This document shows, piece after piece, positions 28,394-37,366 of a stretch of DNA of 64,000 nucleotides; positions within the stretch are counted from its first letter, which is position 1, and the number at the start of each line of letters is the position of its first letter. The translations under genes were made by a program, and so were the position numbers. Source of the stretch: Amycolatopsis taiwanensis DSM 45107 (GTDB taxonomy: Bacteria > Actinomycetota > Actinomycetes > Mycobacteriales > Pseudonocardiaceae); NCBI RefSeq assembly GCF_000519205.1, contig NZ_JAFB01000036.1, positions 33,221-97,220 of the forward strand. Reading direction: 5' to 3'. The notes beneath the pieces were generated by a model. That model had not been told where the DNA came from and searched no databases. It saw nothing but the letters and a program-made list of their open reading frames with translations.

Positions 28394-29419
28394 TCATATC
28401 CGTCCCGCCCGGCGTTCGACCGCGAGCAGCCACACCAGGTAAGCGCCGCCGAGCAGGCCGGTCACCACGCCGACCGGCAGCTGGTGACCGGGTACCAGGT
28501 GGCCGCCCACCCAGTCCGCGATGACGAGCAGCGCGGCTCCCGTGCACAGCGACGGCAACAGGTTCGGCCCGGGCGAGCCGGTCATCCGCCGGGCCAGCTG
28601 CGGCGCGGCGAGCGCCACGAACGAGACCGGCCCCGCCGTCGCGGCGGCGAAGGAGACGAGCAGCACCGCCGAGAGCAGGAGGACGAGGCGCACCCGTTGG
28701 ACCCGCACACCCAGGCCATACGCGGTGTCGTCGGCCAGTTCCAGCACCCGCAGGCCCCGCCCGCAGCCCAGTAGGACCACCGGGACGAGCGGCACCATCG
28801 CGACGATCAGCGGGAGTGTCTCCGGCCAGCCACGCCCGTCGAGGCTGCCGGTCAACCACAACACCGCTCGCGCGGCTTCCGTCAACTGGGACCGGGTCAG
28901 CAGGTAACCGTTGACCCCGGTCAGGACCGCGGCGACACCGATGCCGACCAGGATGAGGCGGTACCCGTGCACTCCGCGCCGCCAGGCCAGCAGGAAGATC
29001 GTGATCCCCGCGGCGAGGCCGCCGGCCGCGGCGCCGCCCGCGAGCACCGCGCTGTTGCCCCCGGCGGCGACCGTTGCCAACGCGCCCGTCGCCGCGCCCT
29101 GCGTGACACCGAGAAGGTCGGGACTGCCCAAGGGATTACGCACCAGCGCCTGGAAGACCGCGCCGGCCAGGGCGAGCGCGGCGCCGGTCAGCACGGCGGC
29201 GACCAGGCGGGGCAGCCGCAACTGTCCGACGATGAACTCGTCGGCCGGGGAACTGTTGCCGGTCAGGGCCTGCATCACCTCGGCGGGACTCACCGGGTAA
29301 TCGCCGCTGCCCAGGCTCACGATCCCGGCGATCACGGTGACCAGCAGACAGCCCGCGCCGACCGCCAGTGCCCGCGGTCGGTAACGCAGCGAAAACCGGC
29401 CGGCACGCAGGCTTCTCAT
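28394..29419 (-). CDS. FecCD-family siderophore permease (second subunit)
   Basis: This 341-residue protein has about ten helices. It has the BtuC/FecCD hallmarks LRLPRLVAAVLTGAALALAG, FQALVRNPLGSPDLLGVTQG, and near the C-terminus ATAGPVSFVALAAPQLAR followed by a final GLLGGAYLVWLL helix. ATGA overlap with the preceding permease gene indicates coupling. It forms a heterodimer with the product of that gene. Confidence 0.93.
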   Translation of the reverse strand: MRSLRAGRFSLRYRPRALAVGAGCLLVTVIAGIVSLGSGDYPVSPAEVMQALTGNSSPADEFIVGQLRLPRLVAAVLTGAALALAGAVFQALVRNPLGSPDLLGVTQGAATGALATVAAGGNSAVLAGGAAAGGLAAGITIFLLAWRRGVHGYRLILVGIGVAAVLTGVNGYLLTRSQLTEAARAVLWLTGSLDGRGWPETLPLIVAMVPLVPVVLLGCGRGLRVLELADDTAYGLGVRVQRVRLVLLLSAVLLVSFAAATAGPVSFVALAAPQLARRMTGSPGPNLLPSLCTGAALLVIADWVGGHLVPGHQLPVGVVTGLLGGAYLVWLLAVERRAGRI

Positions 29420-30474
29420 GAGGCCGACGCCTTCCCACGGTGGACCAGGTTCAGGAACAGCAGGCCGCCGAGCGCCGCCGTGACCACCCCGACCTGGAGT
29501 TCGCCCGGGCTGCCCAGCACTCGGCCCAGCACGTCCGCCCCGAGCAACAGCACCGGTGCGAGCAGCGCGCAGTAGGGCAGCAGCCAGCGCAGATCGGTAC
29601 CGGCCAGGCGCCGGAGAAGGTGCGGCACCAGCAGGCCCACGAAGACGATCGGCCCGCAGGCCGCGGTGGCCGACCCGCACAGCAGCGTGATCGCAACGAT
29701 CGAACCCGCGCGGATCAGGCCGGGTCGGCTGCCCAGCGCCCGGGCCGCGTCGTCGCCGAGGGCCACGACGTTGAGCGGCCGGGCGAGGGCGATGGCGAGC
29801 ACGAGCCCGGTGGCGACGAACGGCAGCACCTTGAGCACGGTCGCGGGGTCGGCGTCGGCCAGCGTGCCGACGGTCCAGAATCGCAGGCGGTCGAGTGAAG
29901 CGTTGTCCAGCAACATGAGTGCGGTCACATACGAGTAGAGCGCGGCGTTGAGACCTGCCCCGGCGAGGGCCAGGCGGACCGGTGTCGCGGACCGCCCGCC
30001 GCCGACCGCGTAGATCAGGACCGCCACCGCGGCCGCGCCGATGAGCGCGAACCAGACGAACGCGCTGAAGGTCGCCACGCCGAGGAAGGCGGAGGCGGTG
30101 GCGACGGCCGCCGAGGCACCCGCGTTGATGCCCAGTACTCCAGGATCACCCAGTGGGTTGCGGGTCAGCGCCTGCATCAGTGCGCCGGCCGGGCCCAGGG
30201 CGGCTCCGGCGAGGAGTCCGAGCAGTGTGCGAGGCAGCCGTAGCTGGTGTACCACGGTGTAGACGGGGGAGTCGGGGTCGACCAGCCCGTGCCACACCTC
30301 GCCGGGCCAAAGCGGTCTCGCGCCGACGCCGATGCTGAGCACGACGAAAGCGGCGAGGATCGCCGCAGACGCGACGAGACCCGTTGCGCGCAGTGCGCGA
30401 CGGGAGCGTGGCGACGGTCGCTGGGTCGCCGGTTTTCCTTGCTGCGGCGTCGTTTCCGCTGTCTTCTGTGACAC
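29416..30474 (-). CDS. FecCD-family siderophore permease (first subunit)
   Basis: This protein has 352 residues. After a Pro/Gln-rich tail the core starts LRATGLVASAAILAAFVV. The family blocks HQLRLPRTLLGLLAGAALGP, ALTRNPLGDPGVLGINAGAS and ACGPIVFVGLLVPHLLRR are present. I chose the GTG giving VSQKTAETTPQQG, with GGAGCC upstream. A longer frame to 30546 would leave no room for a leader because the iron box begins at 30551. It is first in the minus-strand iron-uptake operon. Confidence 0.9.
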   Translation of the reverse strand: MSQKTAETTPQQGKPATQRPSPRSRRALRATGLVASAAILAAFVVLSIGVGARPLWPGEVWHGLVDPDSPVYTVVHQLRLPRTLLGLLAGAALGPAGALMQALTRNPLGDPGVLGINAGASAAVATASAFLGVATFSAFVWFALIGAAAVAVLIYAVGGGRSATPVRLALAGAGLNAALYSYVTALMLLDNASLDRLRFWTVGTLADADPATVLKVLPFVATGLVLAIALARPLNVVALGDDAARALGSRPGLIRAGSIVAITLLCGSATAACGPIVFVGLLVPHLLRRLAGTDLRWLLPYCALLAPVLLLGADVLGRVLGSPGELQVGVVTAALGGLLFLNLVHRGKASAS

Positions 30475-30550
30475 GAACGGCTCCGGTCTTGCCGGGGGCG
30501 TTGTCTGCCCCCTGTGGACGAAGGTCTGGAACAGGCACTTGGACAAGTAC

Positions 30551-30569
30551 GAAGCTTAGGCTAACCTAA
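30551..30569. promoter_or_regulatory. DtxR/IdeR/DmdR-type iron box
   Basis: GAAGC followed by TTAGGCTAACCTAA matches about 16 of 19 positions of the consensus iron box (TTAGGTTAGGCTAACCTAA as recalled from the DtxR literature). It lies in the divergent region between the permease operon and the binding-protein gene, so a single Fe(II)-loaded repressor could silence both arms when iron is plentiful. Confidence 0.85.
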
Positions 30570-30635
30570 CCCACGCTTGTCTGTCAGCGCTTTGTCGCAA
30601 ACGGTGCCGATCACATGAGAGAAGGTCGAAGCCTC

Positions 30636-31673
30636 ATGCCGCAGTCCGGACTCCTCACCGCGGGGATCTCCCGCCGTCGCCTGCTCGCCGTGGGAGGCAC
30701 CGCGGCACTGGGGACGCTGCTCGCCGCCTGTGGAAACGGCAGCAGTGGTTCGGCACCGGAGCCGGCGGCCGGGGGCTCGGGCCCGTGGTCGTTCACCGAC
30801 GACCGGGGCACCCCGGTCACCGCCAGGACCACCCCGGCCCGCGTGGTCGCCTTCACCGGCACCGCGGCCGCGCTCGTCGACTTCGGCCTCGGCGACCGGA
30901 TCGTCGGAGTCTTCGGCGAAACCACGCTCGGCGACGGAAAGCCGGCGAAGCAGGCCGGGGACCTAGACCTCGGCAAGGTCACCGTCATCGGCAACGTCTA
31001 CGGCGAATTCAGTGTCGAGAAATACGCGGCATTGCGTCCAGACCTGCTGGTCACGCACATGTACGAACCGGGCGAACTGTGGTACGTGCCGAAGGAGAGC
31101 GGGGACAAGATCCGCCAACTGGCCCCCACGGTCGCCATCAATGTGGCCCGGGTACCGCTGACCACCCCGATCGAACGCTACGCGGAATTCGCGCGGTCCC
31201 TGGGCGCGGATTTGAACGCCAAGCCGGTCGTCGACGCGAAGGCACGGTTCGACGCGGCTTCCGCTCGCCTGCGCCAGGCGGCCAAGGCGAGCGGCGGACT
31301 GACCGTGATGGCGGCCTCGGGCAGCCCGGACACGTTCTACGTGTCCAACCCGGCCTCCGCCGCCGACCTGACCTGTTTCGCCGAGCTCGGCGTCAATCTC
31401 GTGACCCCGGAAAAGACCGACAGCGGCGGCTACTTCGAAAGCCTCAGCTGGGAAAACGCCGACAGATACCACGCCGACCTGATCCTGCTCGACGACCGCG
31501 GCACCTCGCTTCAGCCACCCGACCTCGCGGCCAAGCCCACCTGGGCGGCGCTGCCCGCGGTCCGGGCCAACCAGGTCACCGCGTGGGACGCGGTCCCCCG
31601 GTTCTCCTACGCGGGTGCGGCGCCCCTGCTGGAAAACCTGGCCAAGGCCATCGAAAGCGCACGGAAGGTGTGA
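30636..31673 (+). CDS. Iron-siderophore substrate-binding lipoprotein (Tat-type signal)
   Basis: This protein has 345 residues from MPQSGLLTAG. The signal ISRRRLLAVGGTAALGTLLAACG contains an RR motif and a LAAC lipobox, so it is likely a Tat-exported lipoprotein. The mature part is a type III periplasmic-binding fold: TPARVVAFTGTAAALVDFGL, VEKYAALRPDLLVTHMYEPG, and a C-terminal AVPRFSYAGAAPLLENLAKA. It delivers ferric siderophore to the divergently encoded permeases. An ATG 21 bases upstream has no SD. It is followed 7 bases later by the siderophore-interacting protein gene. Confidence 0.9.
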   Translation: MPQSGLLTAGISRRRLLAVGGTAALGTLLAACGNGSSGSAPEPAAGGSGPWSFTDDRGTPVTARTTPARVVAFTGTAAALVDFGLGDRIVGVFGETTLGDGKPAKQAGDLDLGKVTVIGNVYGEFSVEKYAALRPDLLVTHMYEPGELWYVPKESGDKIRQLAPTVAINVARVPLTTPIERYAEFARSLGADLNAKPVVDAKARFDAASARLRQAAKASGGLTVMAASGSPDTFYVSNPASAADLTCFAELGVNLVTPEKTDSGGYFESLSWENADRYHADLILLDDRGTSLQPPDLAAKPTWAALPAVRANQVTAWDAVPRFSYAGAAPLLENLAKAIESARKV

Positions 31674-31680
31674 TCTGGTG

Positions 31681-32541
31681 ATGAGCTCAGACGCGACCGC
31701 CGCCACTGTCGTCGCCGAGGAGTTCCGGTTCTTCGCCGTGTACGTGGTACGCGCCGAACGGCTCGGGCCGAGCATGGTCCGGGTCACCTTCGGCGGCGAG
31801 CAGTTGCGGGATTTCGCCGGAGGCGGCCGTGACCAGAGTCTGTCGCTGTTCCTGCCGCACCCGGGACAACGTGAGCCGGTCGTGCCCACCAGCTCGGGGA
31901 ACGGGTGGTACGCCCACTGGCGCCAACTGCCCGTGGACGTGCGGGCAGTCATGCGCTCGTATACCGCCCGCGCGCACCGGCCGGAGCAGGGGGAGGTCGA
32001 TGTCGACTTTGTGTTGCACGGCGTGGGGACGGCCCTCGGCGCCGCCGGACCGGCTTCGGTCTGGGCCGCCCGAGCCCGCCCCGGCGACCGGGCCGTCCTG
32101 CTCGGCCCGGCGGTCGAGGACAACAGGGGTGTCGGGTTCCGTCCGCCCGGCGATGCCGACTGGGTGCTGGTCGCGGGCGACGAGACCGCGCTGCCCGCGG
32201 TTGGCGGCATCCTCGCCTGGCTGCCTCCCGGTCTTCACGTGCGCGTCCTGATCGAGGTTCCGCATGCCCGCGACATCCAGGACCTGCCCACGGTGGCTGA
32301 TGTCCAGGCCACCTGGCTGGTCCGCGCGGGCGCCCGTGGCGCCGGCTCCAGCCATTTGGTGGCGACGCTGTGCGCGGCCGAGTTTCCCGCCGGAAAACCG
32401 TATGCGTGGATCGCGGGAGAGTCGGGTCTGGTCAAGACGCTGCGGCGGCATCTCGTCCGAGACCGGGGCTGGCCCCGCCAGAACGTGAGATTCGCCGGAT
32501 ACTGGCGCCGTGGAGCGTCCGAAGAGGACATTCGCGCGTAG
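31681..32541 (+). CDS. Siderophore-interacting protein (ferric-siderophore reductase, SIP)
   Basis: This 286-residue protein has the ViuB/SIP pattern: YVVRAERLGPSMVRVTFGGE, the FAD-binding MRSYTARAHRPEQGEVDVDF (RxYTxR motif), DWVLVAGDETALPAVGGIL, and a C-terminal WIAGESGLVKTLRRHL with GYWRRG. It reduces Fe(III) in the imported siderophore with NAD(P)H and FAD, releasing iron in the cytoplasm. It sits in an operon with the binding-protein gene and is therefore probably iron-repressed. Confidence 0.93.
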   Translation: MSSDATAATVVAEEFRFFAVYVVRAERLGPSMVRVTFGGEQLRDFAGGGRDQSLSLFLPHPGQREPVVPTSSGNGWYAHWRQLPVDVRAVMRSYTARAHRPEQGEVDVDFVLHGVGTALGAAGPASVWAARARPGDRAVLLGPAVEDNRGVGFRPPGDADWVLVAGDETALPAVGGILAWLPPGLHVRVLIEVPHARDIQDLPTVADVQATWLVRAGARGAGSSHLVATLCAAEFPAGKPYAWIAGESGLVKTLRRHLVRDRGWPRQNVRFAGYWRRGASEEDIRA

Positions 32542-32754
32542 ACGAAGTCTGCCCGAAAACCGATCCGTCCGGCCCTGCAGTTCGCCGGTACCGTGCGCAA
32601 CCCGCTGGCCTCTTTCCGCCCTCTGCGATGCCCAGCACGATCTTCCCTTATTGGCACCATGATTACTGTTTGACCGAAATGGCGCTGTCGAACCTGGGAA
32701 CCTTCAGCGATACTCGAATTTCGGAGATCACGCGCTGGCCGGGAGGTTGCCTTG

Positions 32755-33357
32755 GTGGTCCATGAAACAGCTCTCGTCGTCGTCGACATGCAGAACAGTT
32801 TCTGCCATCCCGAGGGGGTGGTGGGCCGGGACTTTCCGGTCCACGAGTGCGACAGCGTCGTGCACGAGACGCAACAAGCGCTCGCTCGTGCCCGTGAACT
32901 GGGTGTCCCGATCGTCTACGTCTACACCACGTACCGGCCGGACTACCTCGACGCCTCCCCGACGTGGCGCAAAGTGAATGCCGCCGTCGCCGCGAACAAG
33001 GCAATGGTGGAGGGTAGTTGGGATGCCGAGATCGTCGCGGAGATCGCTCCCCGGCCCGGCGACCACCTGGTGGTCAAGCGCGGCTTCGACGGGTTCCTGC
33101 ACACGTACCTGGAGCCGACGTTGCGGTACCTCGGCGCGCGCAAGTTGCTGCTGCTGGGCGTTTATACAAACGTTTGTGTCGAGACGACCGCGCGCACCGC
33201 ATTCCAACTCGACTTCGAGGTCACGGTGCTGTCGGATTGCACGGGCGACACATCCGCCGAAGAGCGGGAGATGTCCTTTCGCGCTGTCGGCAGGATGTTC
33301 GCCACCGTCGCCCCGTGGCGCGACGCCCTCGCCGAACTGGCCCCCACGCCGGCATAG
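32755..33357 (+). CDS. Cysteine hydrolase (isochorismatase-like family)
   Basis: This protein has 200 residues. It has the triad of the family: Asp in ALVVVDMQNSF (about D11), Lys in HLVVKRGFDGFL (about K108) and Cys in GVYTNVCVETTAR (about C141). Length and motifs fit nicotinamidase/isochorismatase-like amidohydrolases such as N-carbamoylsarcosine or ureidoacrylate hydrolases. The substrate is not determined. I prefer GTG to a TTG one codon earlier because GGGAGG then has 8-base spacing. It lies beside the siderophore locus but has no iron box of its own. Confidence 0.88.
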   Translation: MVHETALVVVDMQNSFCHPEGVVGRDFPVHECDSVVHETQQALARARELGVPIVYVYTTYRPDYLDASPTWRKVNAAVAANKAMVEGSWDAEIVAEIAPRPGDHLVVKRGFDGFLHTYLEPTLRYLGARKLLLLGVYTNVCVETTARTAFQLDFEVTVLSDCTGDTSAEEREMSFRAVGRMFATVAPWRDALAELAPTPA

Positions 33358-33419
33358 CCCCGCGGGGGCCAGGATGCGCGGTCAGAACCGGTGTCGAACG
33401 AACCCTCTGGATCGCGTTG

Positions 33420-33974
33420 TCAGAGTCGCCGGATGATCCGCGCCGGGTTGCCCGCCGCGAAGGTGTGGTCCGGTATGTCCCGGATGACCACGCTGCCCGC
33501 GCCGATGACCGTATTCTCGCCGATGGTCACGCCTGGGCAGACGATCACGCCGGCGCCGAGCCACGCGTTGTCGCCGATTGTGATGGGGGCGGTTCGCTCC
33601 CACCCAGCGCGACGTCGTTCGTGGTCCTCCATCGGGTGCAGCGCGGTGACCAGTTGAGCTCGTGGGCCGATCCGGACGTCGTTGCCGATCGTGATCGTGG
33701 CATCGTCCATGAAGAGGGCGTCGTTGTTGACGAAGCTGTTGGTGCCGATGCTGATTTGAGCGCCGTAGCTGCACTGGAAACGTGGTAGGACGGCGGCGCC
33801 GGGACCGACCTTGGCGAGCAACCCTTCGAGGATTCGCCGGCGTTCGCCGGCGTCGTCCGCTCCGGTCGCGTTGAACCTGTCGAGCATTCGCCAACAGCGG
33901 CGCCGTTCCTCGGTCAGCTCGGGTTCGTCCTGGTACCAGTCGCCGCGCAGCATACGGTCTTTCTGCTCGCCCAC
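33420..33974 (-). CDS. Maltose/galactoside-type O-acetyltransferase (left-handed beta-helix)
   Basis: This 184-residue protein fits the MAA/NodL/LacA family. The N-terminal cap MLRGDWYQDEPELTEERRRC has the Mac signature, followed by hexapeptide repeats (ISIGTNSFVNNDAL, ITIGDNAWLGAGVIVCPGVT). ALHPMED supplies the catalytic His, and AAGNPARIIRRL closes the fold. It uses acetyl-CoA to acetylate a sugar hydroxyl. The GTG start (VGEQKDRMLRGD) follows AAGGACCG. Confidence 0.9.
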   Translation of the reverse strand: MGEQKDRMLRGDWYQDEPELTEERRRCWRMLDRFNATGADDAGERRRILEGLLAKVGPGAAVLPRFQCSYGAQISIGTNSFVNNDALFMDDATITIGNDVRIGPRAQLVTALHPMEDHERRRAGWERTAPITIGDNAWLGAGVIVCPGVTIGENTVIGAGSVVIRDIPDHTFAAGNPARIIRRL

Positions 33975-34011
33975 GTTGCGGTCCTTTCTGGAGGCTTCCT
34001 GGCTGCCACGG

Positions 34012-35424
34012 TCAATCCGGCAACAATTCCGTGACCAGCCGCGTGAGCTGGCGGAGGTTGCGGCATTCGTGCATCGGTACCACCTGTGCGTACCGCAGTG
34101 CCGCGGAATCGCCCGTGCCCCACGTTGTTCTCGGCTCCGGGTTGAGCCAGTGCACGTGCCGCGCCTGCCCGGCGATCCGCCGGAGGGCCGCCAGGTTGGG
34201 GTCGCCCCCGTTGGTGCGGCCGTCACCGAGGATCAACACCGAGGTGCGCGCCCCGACCGCGTCCGGCCAGTCGTCCACAAAGGACGCAAGCGAGTCGCCG
34301 TAGTTGCTGTTCGTGCCCCAGCGGGTCAGCCGCGCCTGGGTCAGGATGCGCCGCGCCAGTCCTTCGGGCTCGGCGGCGCCGGCCGCGACCAGCTCGGTGA
34401 TCTCGTCGGTCAGCTCGACAAAGGCGAAGGTGCGGACCTTGCTGAACTGGTCGGCCAGCGCCTGCACCAGTAGGAGGGTGAACTGTGCGAACCCGGCCAC
34501 GGAGCCCGACATGTCGCACAGCAACACCAGTTCCGGGCGGCCGGGCCGCCGGTCGCGCAGCACCGGACGCATCGGCACGCCCCCGGTCGCCAGCGAGCGG
34601 CGCAGGGTCCGCCGGAAATCGATCTGGCCGCGGCGCGCCTTCCGGCGTCGCGCGGCGAGCCGGGTGGCCAGCTTACGGGACAGTGGCTGGATCGTGCGGC
34701 GCATCGCGGCCAGCTGCTCGCGGCCGGCGTTGGTGAAGCTGACGAGGTCCGACTGCGGGGCGACCGCGTAGCGCGCGATCCGCTCGCGGCCGCGCACCTC
34801 GGCGGTGCGGCGGCGAGCTTCAGCCTGAACGTGTTCGCGGAATTCGGCGATCCGCGACCACGTTTCCCGCCGCGCGATTCCTTCACCGATGCTGTCCGGT
34901 TCTTCGCCGCGAATGGCCGCCAGAACGCGATCGAGCAGTGCGTCCGGCCGTAGGTGTTGCAGCGTCTGGTAAGCCGACCATCCGCTCATGCTGCTTTGCT
35001 TGCCGTGGCTTGACACCGGGCTACTCATGCCGCCGGCGCCGGAAAACCCGTACTCTCCGAACGCCTCGACCCCCATCGCGGCCAGCGAGCGTAACCGGTC
35101 GTCATCTCCCGCCGCGAGCGCTGCGACCAGGGCTTCGCGCAGTGCCGGCAGGCCCGCGGGCTCCTCGGCGGTTTCCGCCCGGCCGATCGCGACCGGGAAG
35201 TACAGGTCGAACAGCGCGTCGAAGGTCGCCCGTTCTCCGTGGCGCCGCAGGACAGTGGCGGCCAGCGCCGCCCGCAGCTGTTCCCGGTCGGCGAGGCCGA
35301 GCACGTCGACGGCCGCCGCCGCATCCACCGTTTCGCCCGGCCCGACGCGAATTCCATGTTCCCGCAGGGCGCCGACGAACTCGACCAACCGATCCGGCAG
35401 CCCGCTCACGGGTGTGCCACTCAT
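34012..35424 (-). CDS. VWA-domain CoxE-like protein
   Basis: This 470-residue protein has an N-terminal helical region (LPDRLVEFVGALREHGIRVG) that fits the CoxE/DUF58-like family. The C-terminal von Willebrand A domain (about 270-440) starts ELVLLCDMSGSVAGFAQFTL with an intact MIDAS DxSxS. It continues RWGTNSNYGDSLASFVDDWP and VLILGDGRTNGGDP. It pairs with the MoxR-type ATPase through an ATGA overlap. Such AAA/VWA pairs remodel or insert metal into a partner protein (CoxD/CoxE for CO dehydrogenase), but no molybdenum hydroxylase gene is in the window. Confidence 0.88.
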   Translation of the reverse strand: MSGTPVSGLPDRLVEFVGALREHGIRVGPGETVDAAAAVDVLGLADREQLRAALAATVLRRHGERATFDALFDLYFPVAIGRAETAEEPAGLPALREALVAALAAGDDDRLRSLAAMGVEAFGEYGFSGAGGMSSPVSSHGKQSSMSGWSAYQTLQHLRPDALLDRVLAAIRGEEPDSIGEGIARRETWSRIAEFREHVQAEARRRTAEVRGRERIARYAVAPQSDLVSFTNAGREQLAAMRRTIQPLSRKLATRLAARRRKARRGQIDFRRTLRRSLATGGVPMRPVLRDRRPGRPELVLLCDMSGSVAGFAQFTLLLVQALADQFSKVRTFAFVELTDEITELVAAGAAEPEGLARRILTQARLTRWGTNSNYGDSLASFVDDWPDAVGARTSVLILGDGRTNGGDPNLAALRRIAGQARHVHWLNPEPRTTWGTGDSAALRYAQVVPMHECRNLRQLTRLVTELLPD

Positions 35425-36302
35425 GCCGGATCCGGTAGCCGGTCCAGCCGCAGCTCCGCGGCGGCCTTCCGGTGATCGGCCTGGTACTTGAGGACGACGC
35501 CGAGGCTTGCCTGGACCACCTGCTCGTCCAGGGTGTCCGCGCCCAGGGCGAGCAGGGTGCGCGCCCAGTCCACGGTTTCCGCGATGGAGGGTGCCTTGCG
35601 CAGCTCCATCGACCGCAACGCGCCGACCACGCGAACCAGCGATTCGGCCAGCCGCGCATCGAGGCCGGGCACCTTCAGCGTGACGATGTCGCGTTCCCGT
35701 TCGGGCGACGGGAAATCCAGGTGCAGGAACAGGCAGCGTCGCTTGAGCGCCTCGGACAACTCGCGGGTCTCGTTCGAGGTGAGTACCACGAAGGGGCGGC
35801 GGAGGGCGGTGATGGTGCCGAGTTCGGGCACGGTCACCTGGAAGTCGCCGAGCACCTCCAGCAGCAGGCCCTCCATCTCGACGTCGGCCTTGTCGGTCTC
35901 GTCGATCAGCAGCACCGTCTGGTGCGGGTTCCGGATCGCCTTCAGCAGCGGGCGGGCCAGCAGGAACTCTTCGCTGAACACCTCGTCGCGGGCCTGTGTC
36001 CAGCCCTCGTCCCGGCCCGCGGTGATCCGCAGCAACTGCTTGGCGTGGTTCCATTCGTAGAGCGCCCGGGCTTCGTCGATGCCCTCGTAGCACTGCAGGC
36101 GCACCAGTTCGCTGCTCGTCGCCTCGGCCAGGGCCCGCGCGAGTTCGGTCTTGCCGACCCCGGCCGGCCCTTCCACCAGTACCGGCTTACCCAGGCGGTC
36201 GGCCAGGAACACGGTCGTCGCGATGGAGGTGGAAGCCAGGTACCCCGCCCCGGCCAGCCGCTCGACGACCTCGTCCACCGAATCGAACAGCGGTTGCTGC
36301 AT
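35421..36302 (-). CDS. MoxR-family AAA+ ATPase
   Basis: This protein has 293 residues. Walker A is EGPAGVGKTELARAL near 44-58, Walker B is TVLLIDETDKAD, sensor 1 is VVLTSNETRELSEAL, and the arginine finger region is RRCLFLHLDFPSPERE. It belongs to the CoxD/MoxR group and forms hexamers that act on substrates brought by a VWA partner. Start ATG is MQQPLFDSVDEV. It is first in a two-gene operon with the VWA gene. Confidence 0.92.
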   Translation of the reverse strand: MQQPLFDSVDEVVERLAGAGYLASTSIATTVFLADRLGKPVLVEGPAGVGKTELARALAEATSSELVRLQCYEGIDEARALYEWNHAKQLLRITAGRDEGWTQARDEVFSEEFLLARPLLKAIRNPHQTVLLIDETDKADVEMEGLLLEVLGDFQVTVPELGTITALRRPFVVLTSNETRELSEALKRRCLFLHLDFPSPERERDIVTLKVPGLDARLAESLVRVVGALRSMELRKAPSIAETVDWARTLLALGADTLDEQVVQASLGVVLKYQADHRKAAAELRLDRLPDPA

Positions 36303-36406
36303 TCCGCCTCCTTGCGTGCGATTTCTCGCCCATTGTCGAACCAGCCGGCCGCCCAGCGGTTTCCCGGGTGTGCGAGATCACTTCGCCCGCCTGGGCGTGC
36401 GTCCGT

Positions 36407-37285
36407 TCAGCCGGCGGCGGTGATCGCCTCCAGTAGTTCGACCGTGCGCTGCGCGGCCGGGTGCTGCGCGACCGACTTCTTGACCGCGACGCTGATGTGC
36501 CGGACCGGGGTCGGTGACACCACCGGCACGGTGGCCAGGCCGTCGGGCAGGGTGCCGAGCCCGAGCCGCGGGATCACCGTGATGCCGATGCCGGTGGCCA
36601 CGAACTGGACCGCGGTGGGGTAGTCGTGGGCCTCGACGGCGAACTGTGGCGCGAACCCGGCCTCCGCGCAGGCGGTCAGGAGCACCTGGCGGCAGGCGCC
36701 GTGCGAGAAGTCGTTGTCGACCCAGCGCCGGCCGGCCAACTCGGCCAGCGGAACCTGCCGCGACCGGGCCAGCGGGTCGTCGTCGCGGACGACGGCGAAG
36801 TACGGGTCGTCGACGAGCCTGCGCACGTGGGCGTCCGCGGACCGGTCGACGCCGGGGGCTTCCACGAAGATGTCGACGTCCGGATCGCGCCGGGTGAACT
36901 CGGTCATGTGCAGGTCCAGCCGGAGGTCGGGAAACTCGGTGCGCAGGGTGGCGACGATCCGCGGCAGCCAGGTCGCGCCGGCGGAGCCGAAGTAGCCGAT
37001 CGACAGGCTGCCGACGCGGCCGGCGCGTAGGTCGCCGGCGAGGCGTTCGACCCGGCTGAGCGCCTCGAACAGCGGTCCCGACTCGGCCGCGAGGGTCCGG
37101 CCGGCCACGGTGGGCTCGATACCGCGGCCGACCCGTTCGAACAGCTGAAGCCCGGTCTCGCGCTGCAAAACGGCGAGCTGCTGGCTCACCGCGGAGGGCG
37201 TGTAGCCGAGCGCCGAGGCGGTCGCCCGGATCGATCCGTTCGCGACGACGGCGCGAAGGACGCGGAGCCGCGGTATGTCGAGCAT
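36407..37285 (-). CDS. LysR-family transcriptional regulator
   Basis: This 292-residue protein has an N-terminal winged helix (MLDIPRLRVLRAVVANGSIR, then ATASALGYTPSAVSQQLAVL). A type 2 periplasmic-like effector domain follows from about residue 92 (SLSIGYFGSAGATWLPRIV and later VPLAELAGRRWVDNDF). It is divergent from an EamA-type exporter gene, separated by about 80 bases, which is the usual arrangement for LysR control of an efflux or uptake gene. Confidence 0.93.
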   Translation of the reverse strand: MLDIPRLRVLRAVVANGSIRATASALGYTPSAVSQQLAVLQRETGLQLFERVGRGIEPTVAGRTLAAESGPLFEALSRVERLAGDLRAGRVGSLSIGYFGSAGATWLPRIVATLRTEFPDLRLDLHMTEFTRRDPDVDIFVEAPGVDRSADAHVRRLVDDPYFAVVRDDDPLARSRQVPLAELAGRRWVDNDFSHGACRQVLLTACAEAGFAPQFAVEAHDYPTAVQFVATGIGITVIPRLGLGTLPDGLATVPVVSPTPVRHISVAVKKSVAQHPAAQRTVELLEAITAAG

Positions 37286-37366
37286 GGGAACACAGTACAG
37301 CGACGCTTAACGACAATGCAGAAATGATCACTTGTGCTGTGTGGTCGGCGTGGTCAAGATGAGGCC

